This document shows positions 41,937 to 48,755 of a DNA stretch of 64,000 bases, piece by piece. Origin of the DNA: Candidatus Omnitrophota bacterium (GTDB lineage: Bacteria; Omnitrophota; Gorgyraeia; JABMRN01; RBG-13-46-9). The notes beneath the pieces are model-generated. The model saw only the letters and a program-made list of their open reading frames with translations. It made no database searches and was not told the origin of the DNA. Position 1 is the first letter of the stretch; each line of letters starts with the position of its first letter. Made by a program: the position numbers and the translations under genes. Where the stretch lies: contig JADHYL010000001.1 of assembly GCA_016782495.1 (NCBI GenBank), positions 37,106 through 101,105 on the forward strand, read 5' to 3'.

Positions 41937-42793
41937 TTTACATATTTCCCGATTAGGATATCCAATTTCTTCTTTACATCGCGCGGAATGACTTTGTGGT
42001 CCGTCAAGATCGCGTGTTTAAGGGCGTCCTTGCAAGCGCAGCTTCGCCTCTCATCGATACGCGTTATGGCATCTTTTAATATACTTTTTGCGTTCTCGAC
42101 GTTTCTCGTAAGATTCTCCAAAATCCCCTCGACGCTTACAGTTTCTTCGGTCTGGTGCCAGCAGTCGTAATCGGTAACAGCCGCTAGCGTGGCGTAACAG
42201 ATCTCGGCTTCCCGTGCCAGGCGCGCTTCGGTCATGTTCGTCATGCCGATTATATCCATGCCCCAACTTCTGTAAAGATTCGATTCCGATAACGTTGAAA
42301 ATTGCGGCCCTTCCATATTAATGTAGGTTCCGCCAAAATGGACATCCAGTTTTTTCTCTTTTACTACGTTGTATAAAAGATTTGCCAGATTCTCGCATAC
42401 AGGGTGGGCAAATCCTATGTGGGCCACTATGCCGCTGTCAAAAAACGTATATTTACGGGCCTGGGTGGTTCTGTCCACAAATTGTAACGGAATAACAAAA
42501 TCCAATGGTTTTATTTCTTCTTTCAGGGAACCACATGCCGAAACAGAGATAAGCCATTCCACGTCTAATTTCTTCATCCCGTAAATATTGGCCCTGTAGT
42601 TTATGTGGGTCGGGCTTATGCGGTGCGCCTTGTCGTGACGGGGCAGGAAAACGACTTCTTTTCCGTCTAAGGTGCCTATAACATATTCGCTAGAAGGGTC
42701 TCCGAAGGGGGTATTTATCTTCCGGGTTTCTTTTACCTTCAAGCCCTCGATGTGGTAAAGGCCGCTTCCGCCGACAACTCCGATTCTACCCAT
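41933..42793 (-). CDS. mtnP: S-methyl-5'-thioadenosine phosphorylase
   Basis: A phosphorylase that splits methylthioadenosine, a by-product of polyamine synthesis, into adenine and methylthioribose-1-phosphate. The 286 residues show GVVGGSGLYHIEGL at the start, LPRHDKAHRISPTHINYRAN, and SVSACGSLKEEIKPLDFVIP. The substrate-site segment is NMEGPQFSTLSESNLYRSWG, and GMTNMTEARLAREAEICYAT is typical of the trimeric PNP/MTAP family. Base specificity (MTA versus inosine) is assigned from overall resemblance. It starts 11 nt after the DUF167 gene and overlaps the kinase by 4 nt. Confidence 0.92.
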   Translation of the reverse strand: MGRIGVVGGSGLYHIEGLKVKETRKINTPFGDPSSEYVIGTLDGKEVVFLPRHDKAHRISPTHINYRANIYGMKKLDVEWLISVSACGSLKEEIKPLDFVIPLQFVDRTTQARKYTFFDSGIVAHIGFAHPVCENLANLLYNVVKEKKLDVHFGGTYINMEGPQFSTLSESNLYRSWGMDIIGMTNMTEARLAREAEICYATLAAVTDYDCWHQTEETVSVEGILENLTRNVENAKSILKDAITRIDERRSCACKDALKHAILTDHKVIPRDVKKKLDILIGKYVK

Positions 42794-42804
42794 TTATTTC
42801 TCCT

Positions 42805-43026
42805 TTATTGTACAATCTCCACAACCTTACTTTTTGACCTTAAACCACTTAATATCCTGACTCTGTTCTTTTTTGTTCCAAAGTATTCGGCAAGCATCTC
42901 CGTGAGCTTTTGATTTGCCCTGCTTTCGATTGCCGGTTGGTGCATATAAATTTTATAAGAATTCCCGCCTAATTTTACTATCTCTTCTTTTGACGCCCTT
43001 GGCTGAACTCTAAGGTGTATCTTCAT
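42805..43026 (-). CDS. DUF167 (YggU-family) small protein
   Basis: A 73-residue protein from the ATG at 43024-43026 (MKIHLRVQPRASKEEIVKLG). VQPRASKEEIV, PAIESRANQKLTEMLAEYFG and RVRILSGLRSKSKVVEI are the typical DUF167 pattern. The biochemical function is unknown. The start ATG shares its first base with the last base of the yggT stop codon (TAATG), so the pair is translationally coupled; yggT-yggU adjacency is common. The longer frame (94 residues) lies inside yggT and is not used. Confidence 0.9.
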   Translation of the reverse strand: MKIHLRVQPRASKEEIVKLGGNSYKIYMHQPAIESRANQKLTEMLAEYFGTKKNRVRILSGLRSKSKVVEIVQ

Positions 43027-43325
43027 TAGTGCATTAACCGCATGGCGTAGTGGCTCAGAACTCCGACGACAAAACTTCTTAAAAACCACAGAACCATGAA
43101 AGCCAAAATCGGCGAGAAATCTATGGGACCTGCTTGCAGTGGAAGCCTGCGAAATGGCGCGAGGATCGGTTCTGTTATCCTGAACAGGATCTGGACGATT
43201 TCACTATAGGGATTAACACCGAACCAGGACAGGATAATCCTTATCACCAGCAAAAAATACAGGACGTTGAAAATCATGTTAAAGAGGTAGGCGAGGCTTG
43301 CGAGTAACTGTCCGAGTATATACAT
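43026..43325 (-). CDS. YggT-family membrane protein
   Basis: A 99-residue protein with two membrane helices (AYLFNMIFNVLYFLLVIRII and FSPILAFMVLWFLRSFVVGV). It has the family motif ILSWFGVNPYSEIVQILFRITEPILAPFRR between them (quoted by landmarks; the centre lies near residue 50). YggT/YlmG proteins are linked to division-site and membrane organisation and often lie after proC or yggS, as here. The start has GGAGGAG just upstream, supplied by the 77-bp repeat at 43333-43409. Confidence 0.93.
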   Translation of the reverse strand: MYILGQLLASLAYLFNMIFNVLYFLLVIRIILSWFGVNPYSEIVQILFRITEPILAPFRRLPLQAGPIDFSPILAFMVLWFLRSFVVGVLSHYAMRLMH

Positions 43326-43332
43326 GTTTGGG

Positions 43333-43409
43333 CTCCTCCAATGAAAGGCACCCTTGACATCTTCAATGTCAAGGGTGCCTTCTATAAATTCCTCCCTCGA
43401 AGGGTCGAA
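43333..43409 (-). repeat. 77-bp repeat spanning the proC stop codon, copy 1
   Basis: On the minus strand the element runs from TTCGACC, inside the last codons of proC, through the stop codon and a 14-bp perfect hairpin (GGCACCCTTGACAT/ATGTCAAGGGTGCC) to AGGAG, the ribosome-binding site of yggT. It aligns without gaps to 46869-46945, 57 of 77 positions identical by hand count. The part inside proC encodes the C-terminal tail STLRGRNL. Confidence 0.8.
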
Positions 43410-44194
43410 AGCTCTCTTGACTTTTTTGCTGCGGCCGTCACAGCCCTCACCACAAGGCGCTTAAATTCTTTTGATTTCAGAATCTTTAATGCCGCCTCGG
43501 TAGTTCCCCTTTTCGACGTTATGCGCTTTCTTAAGACATCCGGCGTAAGTTTCAAACTATCCAGCAATGCTCCACTTCCAACTAAAGTCGCGGCTGCAAG
43601 CCTTGCGGCGGCCTCTTTCTTTATTCCGAACCTTACCGCAGCATCCTCAAGAAGCTCCGTTAAATAGAAATAATAAGCCGGACCGCTTCCTATAATCGCG
43701 GTTACGGCATCCATCTTTGTTTCATCAATCTCCATTACCTCGCCTATCGAAGAAAAGATCTTTTGCACGAACGCCTTGTTTTTTACTGCCTTGTTATGGG
43801 CAAGGCATGTTATGCTTTTTCCGGCCAGTGCCGCCATGTTCGGCATGGCGCGCGTTAAGGCGATTTTGCTGTTATTAATCATCGCGCCGATTTGTGAGAG
43901 CGTGACTCCGGCCATAATGGAAACCAAGTGCTTGGAATTATCAAGTTCCCCTTTGATTGAACCAAACAAACCCTTGGAATCCTGGGGCTTTACGACTATA
44001 ATAATGAAGTTACACTTTTTTGCGATTTCGATATTTGTGCTCATGCGAGCGCCGAATTTTTTATAAAGCTCCCTCGTTTTATACGAATCCCTGTCGCTTA
44101 TGTAAACGGTATTAAACGGCACGACTTTTTTTGACAGAATGCCGCTTGCAATGGCGCTACCCATATTTCCGCAACCGATTATCCCTATCCTCAT
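43382..44194 (-). CDS. proC: Pyrroline-5-carboxylate reductase
   Basis: ProC reduces pyrroline-5-carboxylate to proline with NAD(P)H, the final step after ProB and ProA (1569-4505 operon). The 270 residues start MRIGIIGCGNMGSAIASGIL, a Rossmann motif. VVKPQD is near residue 71 and RAMPNMAALAGKSITCLAHN near 114. The C-terminal dimerisation domain has AIIGSGPAYYFYLTELLEDA and GTTEAALKILKSKEFKRLV. The last eight residues, STLRGRNL, fall in the 77-bp repeat and extend past the usual end of the family. It lies between yggS and yggT. Confidence 0.96.
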   Translation of the reverse strand: MRIGIIGCGNMGSAIASGILSKKVVPFNTVYISDRDSYKTRELYKKFGARMSTNIEIAKKCNFIIIVVKPQDSKGLFGSIKGELDNSKHLVSIMAGVTLSQIGAMINNSKIALTRAMPNMAALAGKSITCLAHNKAVKNKAFVQKIFSSIGEVMEIDETKMDAVTAIIGSGPAYYFYLTELLEDAAVRFGIKKEAAARLAAATLVGSGALLDSLKLTPDVLRKRITSKRGTTEAALKILKSKEFKRLVVRAVTAAAKKSRELSTLRGRNL

Positions 44195-44222
44195 CTTTCT
44201 ACCTACTCTTTACTTTTCCGCC

Positions 44223-44879
44223 TTAGGCGGAAAATATCGCGCTACCTATGCGTACCATGGTAGCGCCTTCTTCTACAGCAACCTCAAAATCCTGTGTCAT
44301 ACCCATTGAAAGTTCTTTCAGCCTGTGGGCATTCGCCAATTCTTTCAATTTTCTGAAATAAGGGCGTGTGACTTCGGCATCAGCTACAAGAGGTGCCATT
44401 GTCATCAAGCCTAGTACGTTTAGGTGTTTCAATGATCGGGTTTCTTCTAAAAAATTTTCTATATCATTGGGCTTGATACCGAATTTACTTCCCTCACCCG
44501 AAACATTGACCTCCAGAAGAATATCCTGAACTTTGTTGTTTTTCGCGGCCTCCCGGTCTAATATATATGCTAATCTTACGCTATCAACGGAGTGAATAAG
44601 CGAAAATATCCTGACCGCTTCCCTTACCTTGTTCGACTGAAGGTGACCTATCATGTGCCATGCAAGCACATGGGAATTCAATAAGTTCCTCTTTAATAAG
44701 GCTTCTTTTACGCGATTTTCACCGATGTCGGCGACACCAGCCTCTACTGCCTCGCGCACCTGGTCGATCTTGGCTTCCTTCGTAACGACCACGATTTTTA
44801 CGCTTTCGAGGTCGCGACCTACCCTTTCTGCGGCAGCTTTTATCCTTTCTTTCACTCGAGTGAGGTTTTCTTTTACCAT
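44223..44879 (-). CDS. YggS/YlmE-family PLP-binding protein
   Basis: A non-catalytic pyridoxal-phosphate homeostasis protein. The 218 residues have VKIVVVTKEAKIDQVREAVE with the PLP-binding lysine near residue 32-36. IGENRVKEALLKR, WHMIGHLQSNKVREAV, and GLMTMAPLVAD and LSMGMTQDFEVAVEEGATMVRIG follow, all standard motifs. It is the first gene of a new transcript after ftsA; in many bacteria it sits downstream of ftsZ. The stop codon falls in a TTCCGCC/GGCGGAA hairpin. Confidence 0.93.
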   Translation of the reverse strand: MVKENLTRVKERIKAAAERVGRDLESVKIVVVTKEAKIDQVREAVEAGVADIGENRVKEALLKRNLLNSHVLAWHMIGHLQSNKVREAVRIFSLIHSVDSVRLAYILDREAAKNNKVQDILLEVNVSGEGSKFGIKPNDIENFLEETRSLKHLNVLGLMTMAPLVADAEVTRPYFRKLKELANAHRLKELSMGMTQDFEVAVEEGATMVRIGSAIFSA

Positions 44880-44887
44880 TTTGACGG

Positions 44888-44968
44888 TATCCCGAATGTA
44901 GAAACATCTTTTAAAGTATCATCGGGATCCCGAAGATACTTTAAAAGAAGAATATCTTATTCGGGATA
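44888..44968. repeat. 81-bp near-perfect palindrome upstream of yggS
   Basis: The outer arms TATCCCGAAT/ATTCGGGATA (44888-44897, 44959-44968) enclose TCTTTTAAAGTATC/GATACTTTAAAAGA (44907-44920, 44935-44948). These enclose the 12-bp perfect palindrome TCGGGATCCCGA (44922-44933). It forms the 5' leader of the yggS transcript and ends 8 nt before yggS. There is no T-run, so it is not a simple terminator. Confidence 0.75.
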
Positions 44969-44996
44969 GGGTAGCACATAAGTTTTCTAATGTCAA
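44968..44996 (-). promoter_or_regulatory. Promoter of the yggS-proC-yggT-... operon
   Basis: The -35 box TTGACA lies at 44991-44996 and the -10 box TACCCT at 44968-44973, with a 17-bp spacer. It lies between ftsA and yggS, so ftsA ends one operon and yggS begins another. The first transcribed bases fall in the palindrome at 44888-44968. Confidence 0.72.
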
Positions 44997-45015
44997 TTGA
45001 AAATGGAAATTGGAA

Positions 45016-46077
45016 TTAGAAGTAGCTTTCGTAGATATCGTGAATCTTGCGGAAGGCTTTGCGAATCGGGTTCTTGTACCGACCGGAGGTCTTATATTCT
45101 GTGGCTATCTGATTAATAAGTCCGATCGTTGAGGTGTGAATAATTGCTTCTTGCGAGTTTAAATTGTGTCCTGCGTTTCTTGCGATTCCTATTCTCGCCG
45201 GCACCCCGAGCAGTTTTTCCGTCTCTTCGATAGCACCCTCAAGGAGTGCGCCCCCGCCTGTTACAACGGCGGAAGAAAAATTATTCTTGCCAGCGGCTAG
45301 ACCAGCAAACACCTCTTTTAACAGTGCGGTTAACTTCTCCTTGTTTACGCGCATTTTATCGTCCAGAATAGCGCTTGCGCCCTTCTTTATAATATGAGCG
45401 CTTTTTAGCATGCTGTTCTTAAAAATAAGCTCCTCGGTCAACGAATCGCCTATATCGAGCAATAATACGCCGTTTTCCTTTTCTTGCCCGGTCAAAACGC
45501 CGTTTGCGGAAGCGATGCCGGAAAGATGTATTCCGTCCAAAAGAAGCCCGGCATGGTCTATGCATTTGGTAATACTTTGCAGTTTTGATTGGCTTGCCGT
45601 CGCGATAAATGCCTCTACTTCCATTTTTATACCGTAAAGGCCTACGGGATTTCTGATGCTTGATGCCCCGCCATCAATGTAAAAACCCCTTACCGCTTTA
45701 TCTATGACAATCCTGTCAAGCGGAACCTTCACCATGGCCGCGATTTCCAGGCACCTTTTGACATCCCTTTTTGTAATTTCGCGTGGTATCTTAGATAGCG
45801 GGGCCATGCCACGTGCAATGTCCATCCGTACGTCAGCACTCTTGGTCGTGACAAAAACGTTTTTAATCCTTTTTTGCCGGTGTCGCTGCAACTTGCACAC
45901 TACGGAATTTATGTCTTCGACGGCTTTATCCATATCCGTTATCTCTCCACCGCTTATGCCCCGCGAATATAAATTCTCGAGCGACAGGATATTGACTCGG
46001 CCATCCTTCCGCACGCTGGCCGAAACTGCGGCGATCTTGTTCGAACCCAAATCTATAACCGTAACTAACTTTTTCAT
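45016..46077 (-). CDS. ftsA: Cell division protein FtsA
   Basis: An actin-like protein that tethers FtsZ filaments to the membrane and recruits divisome proteins. I use the ATG at 46075-46077 (MKKLVTVIDLGSNKIAAVSA), 353 residues. The longer frame overlaps ftsQ. Visible: the phosphate-1 loop at the start, an SHS2/1C insertion region (DKAVRGFYIDGGASSIRNPVG), LLDIGDSLTEELIF, and VVTGGGALLEGAIE. The C-terminal tail KNPIRKAFRKIHDIYESYF looks like the amphipathic membrane-targeting helix. It is the last gene of the dcw cluster. No ftsZ follows. Confidence 0.93.
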   Translation of the reverse strand: MKKLVTVIDLGSNKIAAVSASVRKDGRVNILSLENLYSRGISGGEITDMDKAVEDINSVVCKLQRHRQKRIKNVFVTTKSADVRMDIARGMAPLSKIPREITKRDVKRCLEIAAMVKVPLDRIVIDKAVRGFYIDGGASSIRNPVGLYGIKMEVEAFIATASQSKLQSITKCIDHAGLLLDGIHLSGIASANGVLTGQEKENGVLLLDIGDSLTEELIFKNSMLKSAHIIKKGASAILDDKMRVNKEKLTALLKEVFAGLAAGKNNFSSAVVTGGGALLEGAIEETEKLLGVPARIGIARNAGHNLNSQEAIIHTSTIGLINQIATEYKTSGRYKNPIRKAFRKIHDIYESYF

Positions 46078-46084
46078 ACCCATC

Positions 46085-46861
46085 CTACCTCGGCCCGATA
46101 ACAACGTCCTTAAATCTGAGATCCAGGTATTTGATATTCTTTTTGTCGAGATCTGGATTTTGAAGAGTCGTCTTGAGCATCTCAAGCCTTTTGCGAAAGT
46201 CTTCGCCCCCTATTTTCACTTCTATAGTGTCGTCAATGTAAAAAGAAATATTTTTGTAATTTGAAACATCAATCGTGGTCAGGTTGTAGTCGGAGAGTAT
46301 AGAGCTTTCTTTAAGGGCGTCCAAAAGTAAGAACGCACTTTCTAATTGGCGGCTTTTCAAGTTCTCTCCCACGCGGGGCCTTGCCCAGGCGGAAAATCCT
46401 ATTATAGTAGGGAGTTTGCCGCTTTTTATGCCCGGCGATAATATCATTCCGGTCCGGTCAACGGGAAAATATCTCCGGGCTTTTATCCGGGCGACGGGAA
46501 TTCGTGGGATGACATCTATTTCCAGCCTGTTCGGCAGAACCCTTTTGACGACCGCATTTTTGACGGTCGGATAGTCATGTTTTATCCTGGAGGACAAAGC
46601 ATTGATATTAATATCAAAAATATTCCGCCCTTTGTACAGCCGCAATAAATCATGCCGGTCGAGTCCGGAAGCGTAGCTTAAATCGTTTACCTGGATGTGC
46701 TCCAGTTTAAAATAAGACGAATTTCTAAAAAATAAAAATACTGTTAAAATTAAAATAAAGGCTACTAAAAAAGGCAGAATTTTCTTTGTTACGGCTTTTG
46801 CCTTTGCCGGTTCGATTCTCTTTGGTCCGGGTCTCCGTTTTTTTACATTATCCTTGGCCAT
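46085..46861 (-). CDS. ftsQ: Cell division protein FtsQ/DivIB
   Basis: A bitopic divisome protein linking early and late division steps. The 258 residues have a basic cytoplasmic tail (KKRRPGPKRIEPAKAKA), a membrane helix at 28-46 (ILPFLVAFILILTVFLFF), and a POTRA domain at about 52-120 (FKLEHIQVNDLSYASGLDR, NIFDININALSSRIKHDYPT). The FtsQ-type beta domain follows (LPNRLEIDVIPRIPVARIKA, DRTGMILSPGI). The start is preceded by AAGGAGG, which lies partly in the 77-bp repeat. It lies between ddl and ftsA, the usual order. Confidence 0.93.
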   Translation of the reverse strand: MAKDNVKKRRPGPKRIEPAKAKAVTKKILPFLVAFILILTVFLFFRNSSYFKLEHIQVNDLSYASGLDRHDLLRLYKGRNIFDININALSSRIKHDYPTVKNAVVKRVLPNRLEIDVIPRIPVARIKARRYFPVDRTGMILSPGIKSGKLPTIIGFSAWARPRVGENLKSRQLESAFLLLDALKESSILSDYNLTTIDVSNYKNISFYIDDTIEVKIGGEDFRKRLEMLKTTLQNPDLDKKNIKYLDLRFKDVVIGPR

Positions 46862-46868
46862 TTATTAC

Positions 46869-46945
46869 CTCCTTCAATGAGACCTGTCCTTGACATTTAT
46901 GATGTCAAGGGTATCTTCTATAAGTTTACCCTCCGAATGGTCGAA
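46869..46945 (-). repeat. 77-bp repeat spanning the ddl stop codon, copy 2
   Basis: This is the same element as 43333-43409, aligned without gaps. It runs on the minus strand from TTCGACC in the last codons of ddl through TTATAGAAG and the hairpin CCTTGACAT/ATGTCAAGG to AGGAG, the ribosome-binding site of ftsQ. The ddl frame differs from that of proC, so the tail encoded here is IRPFGG instead of STLRGRNL. The TATAG that ends proC is out of frame in this copy. Confidence 0.8.
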
Positions 46946-47861
46946 TTGAACCCCTCCTGTACGCCAGCTCTACCAGCTTAAGACACAGATCTTCAAAGGT
47001 TATACCCGCTTTCGCGGCCGCCTTCGGTAAAAGGCTGCGCTGGGTCATGCCAGGAATCGTGTTTATCTCCAATACGTAAATGTTCCCGCCGGAATCCATG
47101 CGCATGTCAACGCGGGAAAAATCCCTGCAACCAAGCGCTTTATGCGCCTTTAGCGCCAATTCTTGAGCCCGTTTTGAATCTTCTTCCTTTAATTCTGCTG
47201 GAACAATATATTTCGTACCTTCATCTAAATACTTGGCGTCAAAATCGTATACATTGTGTTTCGTAACGATCTCAATGATGGGAAGCGCTCTCTCCTCCAG
47301 GATGCCGACAGTCAGTTCCCTGCCGTGTATATATTCTTCGACGATGGCCGTCTTGCCGTAACCGAAAGCCATCTCCAGAGCTTGCCTCGCATGGATTTTA
47401 TCACTGACTATCGATAGCCCTATGCTGGATCCCTCATGTTGGGGTTTAACTACAAAAGGTACCTCAAGGCTTGCTGTAATGTCCACTTCTTCAGCATTCT
47501 GCCTGACTATCATATATTTAGGCACGCTCAAGCCATTTGTCAGAAATAGTTCACGCGAAGCAATTTTATCCAGCGCAAGCCTCGAGGCCCGAGCGCCTGA
47601 GCCCGTGTAGGGCAAATTTGATTCTTCCAATATTGTCTGGACCGATCCGTCTTCGCCAAACTTGCCGTGCAGGGCGATAAATACCAGAGCCGCGTCGATA
47701 TTTTTTATCTTCGAGTGAAAGTCGCTATCAACATCCAGAAAATCCACCTCTTGGCGTTGTCTCTTAAGTGCGTCAAAAACGGCCCGCCCGCTTTTAAGGC
47801 TGATCTCACGCTCGCTGGAAGGCCCTCCGGCAAGCACAACTATCTTACCATAGCTCGCCAT
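46926..47861 (-). CDS. ddl: D-alanine--D-alanine ligase
   Basis: Makes the D-Ala-D-Ala dipeptide used by MurF. The 311 residues show GGPSSEREISLKSGRAV at the start, ALHGKFGEDGSVQTILE, and an ATP-grasp region FVVKPQHEGSSIGLSIV near 137. VEEYIHGRELTVGIL and the metal site YVLEINTIPGMTQRSLLPKA follow. The last residues, from GSIRPFGG on, lie in the 77-bp repeat and extend the usual C-terminal helix. It follows murB by 9 nt in the dcw cluster. Confidence 0.96.
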   Translation of the reverse strand: MASYGKIVVLAGGPSSEREISLKSGRAVFDALKRQRQEVDFLDVDSDFHSKIKNIDAALVFIALHGKFGEDGSVQTILEESNLPYTGSGARASRLALDKIASRELFLTNGLSVPKYMIVRQNAEEVDITASLEVPFVVKPQHEGSSIGLSIVSDKIHARQALEMAFGYGKTAIVEEYIHGRELTVGILEERALPIIEIVTKHNVYDFDAKYLDEGTKYIVPAELKEEDSKRAQELALKAHKALGCRDFSRVDMRMDSGGNIYVLEINTIPGMTQRSLLPKAAAKAGITFEDLCLKLVELAYRRGSIRPFGG

Positions 47862-47870
47862 ATTTTCATC

Positions 47871-48755
47871 CTAAATTATTATAATTTCCGGTACCAGATT
47901 GACGTTAAAACGCGATTTAACGCGTGTTTTCACAAAACTGATAAGGCGCAGTATATCTTCTGCCTTTGCATTTTTTAAGTTAATGATAAAATTCGCATGT
48001 TGTTTTGAAATCTCGGCACCGCCCATTCTTTTGCCCTTTAAACCAAGCATGTCGATATACTGTGCTGCCGAGCTTTTGTTGTTTGGATTTCGAAAAATAC
48101 ACCCGGCGCTAAAGTGGCCGAACGGCTGTTCCCACTTTTTAGTTTTTAAAAGATCCCTCTTTCTTTTTAACAGCATCTTTCTCTTATTTTTTTTCAGCCG
48201 CAGTGTTGCCTCTAATATTATATATCTACTTAAATTCGATTGTCGATAGCCAAACCTTATATCTTTTTGTCTGATAATCCTCGTTTTGCCGCCGGCTTTA
48301 TCCATAAGCTTTAATTTTTCCAGACAATCCGATATGTTTCCCCTGTATCCGGAATTCATAAAAATAGCTCCTCCGAGCGTCGCCGGGATTCCCACAAGCC
48401 CCTCTATTCCGCCGAGTCCCTTGCGGCAAGCAGCGTTTACTAAAACACCGAGCTCGGCCCCTGCGCCGGCTGTAACCCTTGTGCCGTCAAACCTAACCTT
48501 TTTAAAATGTTTGTTCCCGAGGTGAATCGCTATGCCGTCAAATCCTTTATCGCGGAATAAGATATTACTACCCATGCCGAGCACAAGTATCTTTCTTTTG
48601 TTTGACCTGGCAAACCTTAAAATTTCCCGTAGTTCATCTTCGCTCGAGGGCTCGACCCATACTTTACAGGGCCCGCCTACATGAAATGTTGTATGCCTTG
48701 CGAGAGGTTCGTTAAAACGGACTTTACCTCGCACCTTTGGAAATTTGTTTTTCAT
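47871..48755 (-). CDS. murB: UDP-N-acetylenolpyruvoylglucosamine reductase MurB
   Basis: A flavoenzyme that reduces enolpyruvyl-UDP-GlcNAc to UDP-MurNAc. The 294 residues carry NEPLARHTTFHVGGPCKVWV, LVLGMGSNILFRDKGFDGI-type FAD-binding sequence, and GLVGIPATLGGAIFMNSGYRG. It is the shorter type II form. The general-acid serine of the GSxFxNP motif is replaced: the sequence reads SAGCIFRNPNNK, with Cys in its place; the final Glu is in LVPEIIII. It overlaps the end of murC by 32 nt. Confidence 0.95.
   Translation of the reverse strand: MKNKFPKVRGKVRFNEPLARHTTFHVGGPCKVWVEPSSEDELREILRFARSNKRKILVLGMGSNILFRDKGFDGIAIHLGNKHFKKVRFDGTRVTAGAGAELGVLVNAACRKGLGGIEGLVGIPATLGGAIFMNSGYRGNISDCLEKLKLMDKAGGKTRIIRQKDIRFGYRQSNLSRYIILEATLRLKKNKRKMLLKRKRDLLKTKKWEQPFGHFSAGCIFRNPNNKSSAAQYIDMLGLKGKRMGGAEISKQHANFIINLKNAKAEDILRLISFVKTRVKSRFNVNLVPEIIII

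Noticed and set aside
46078..46185. 36-codon extension of FtsA upstream of MKKLVTVIDLG
   Set aside because: It lies in the 3' end of ftsQ and would place extra sequence before the first phosphate loop, unlike the family.
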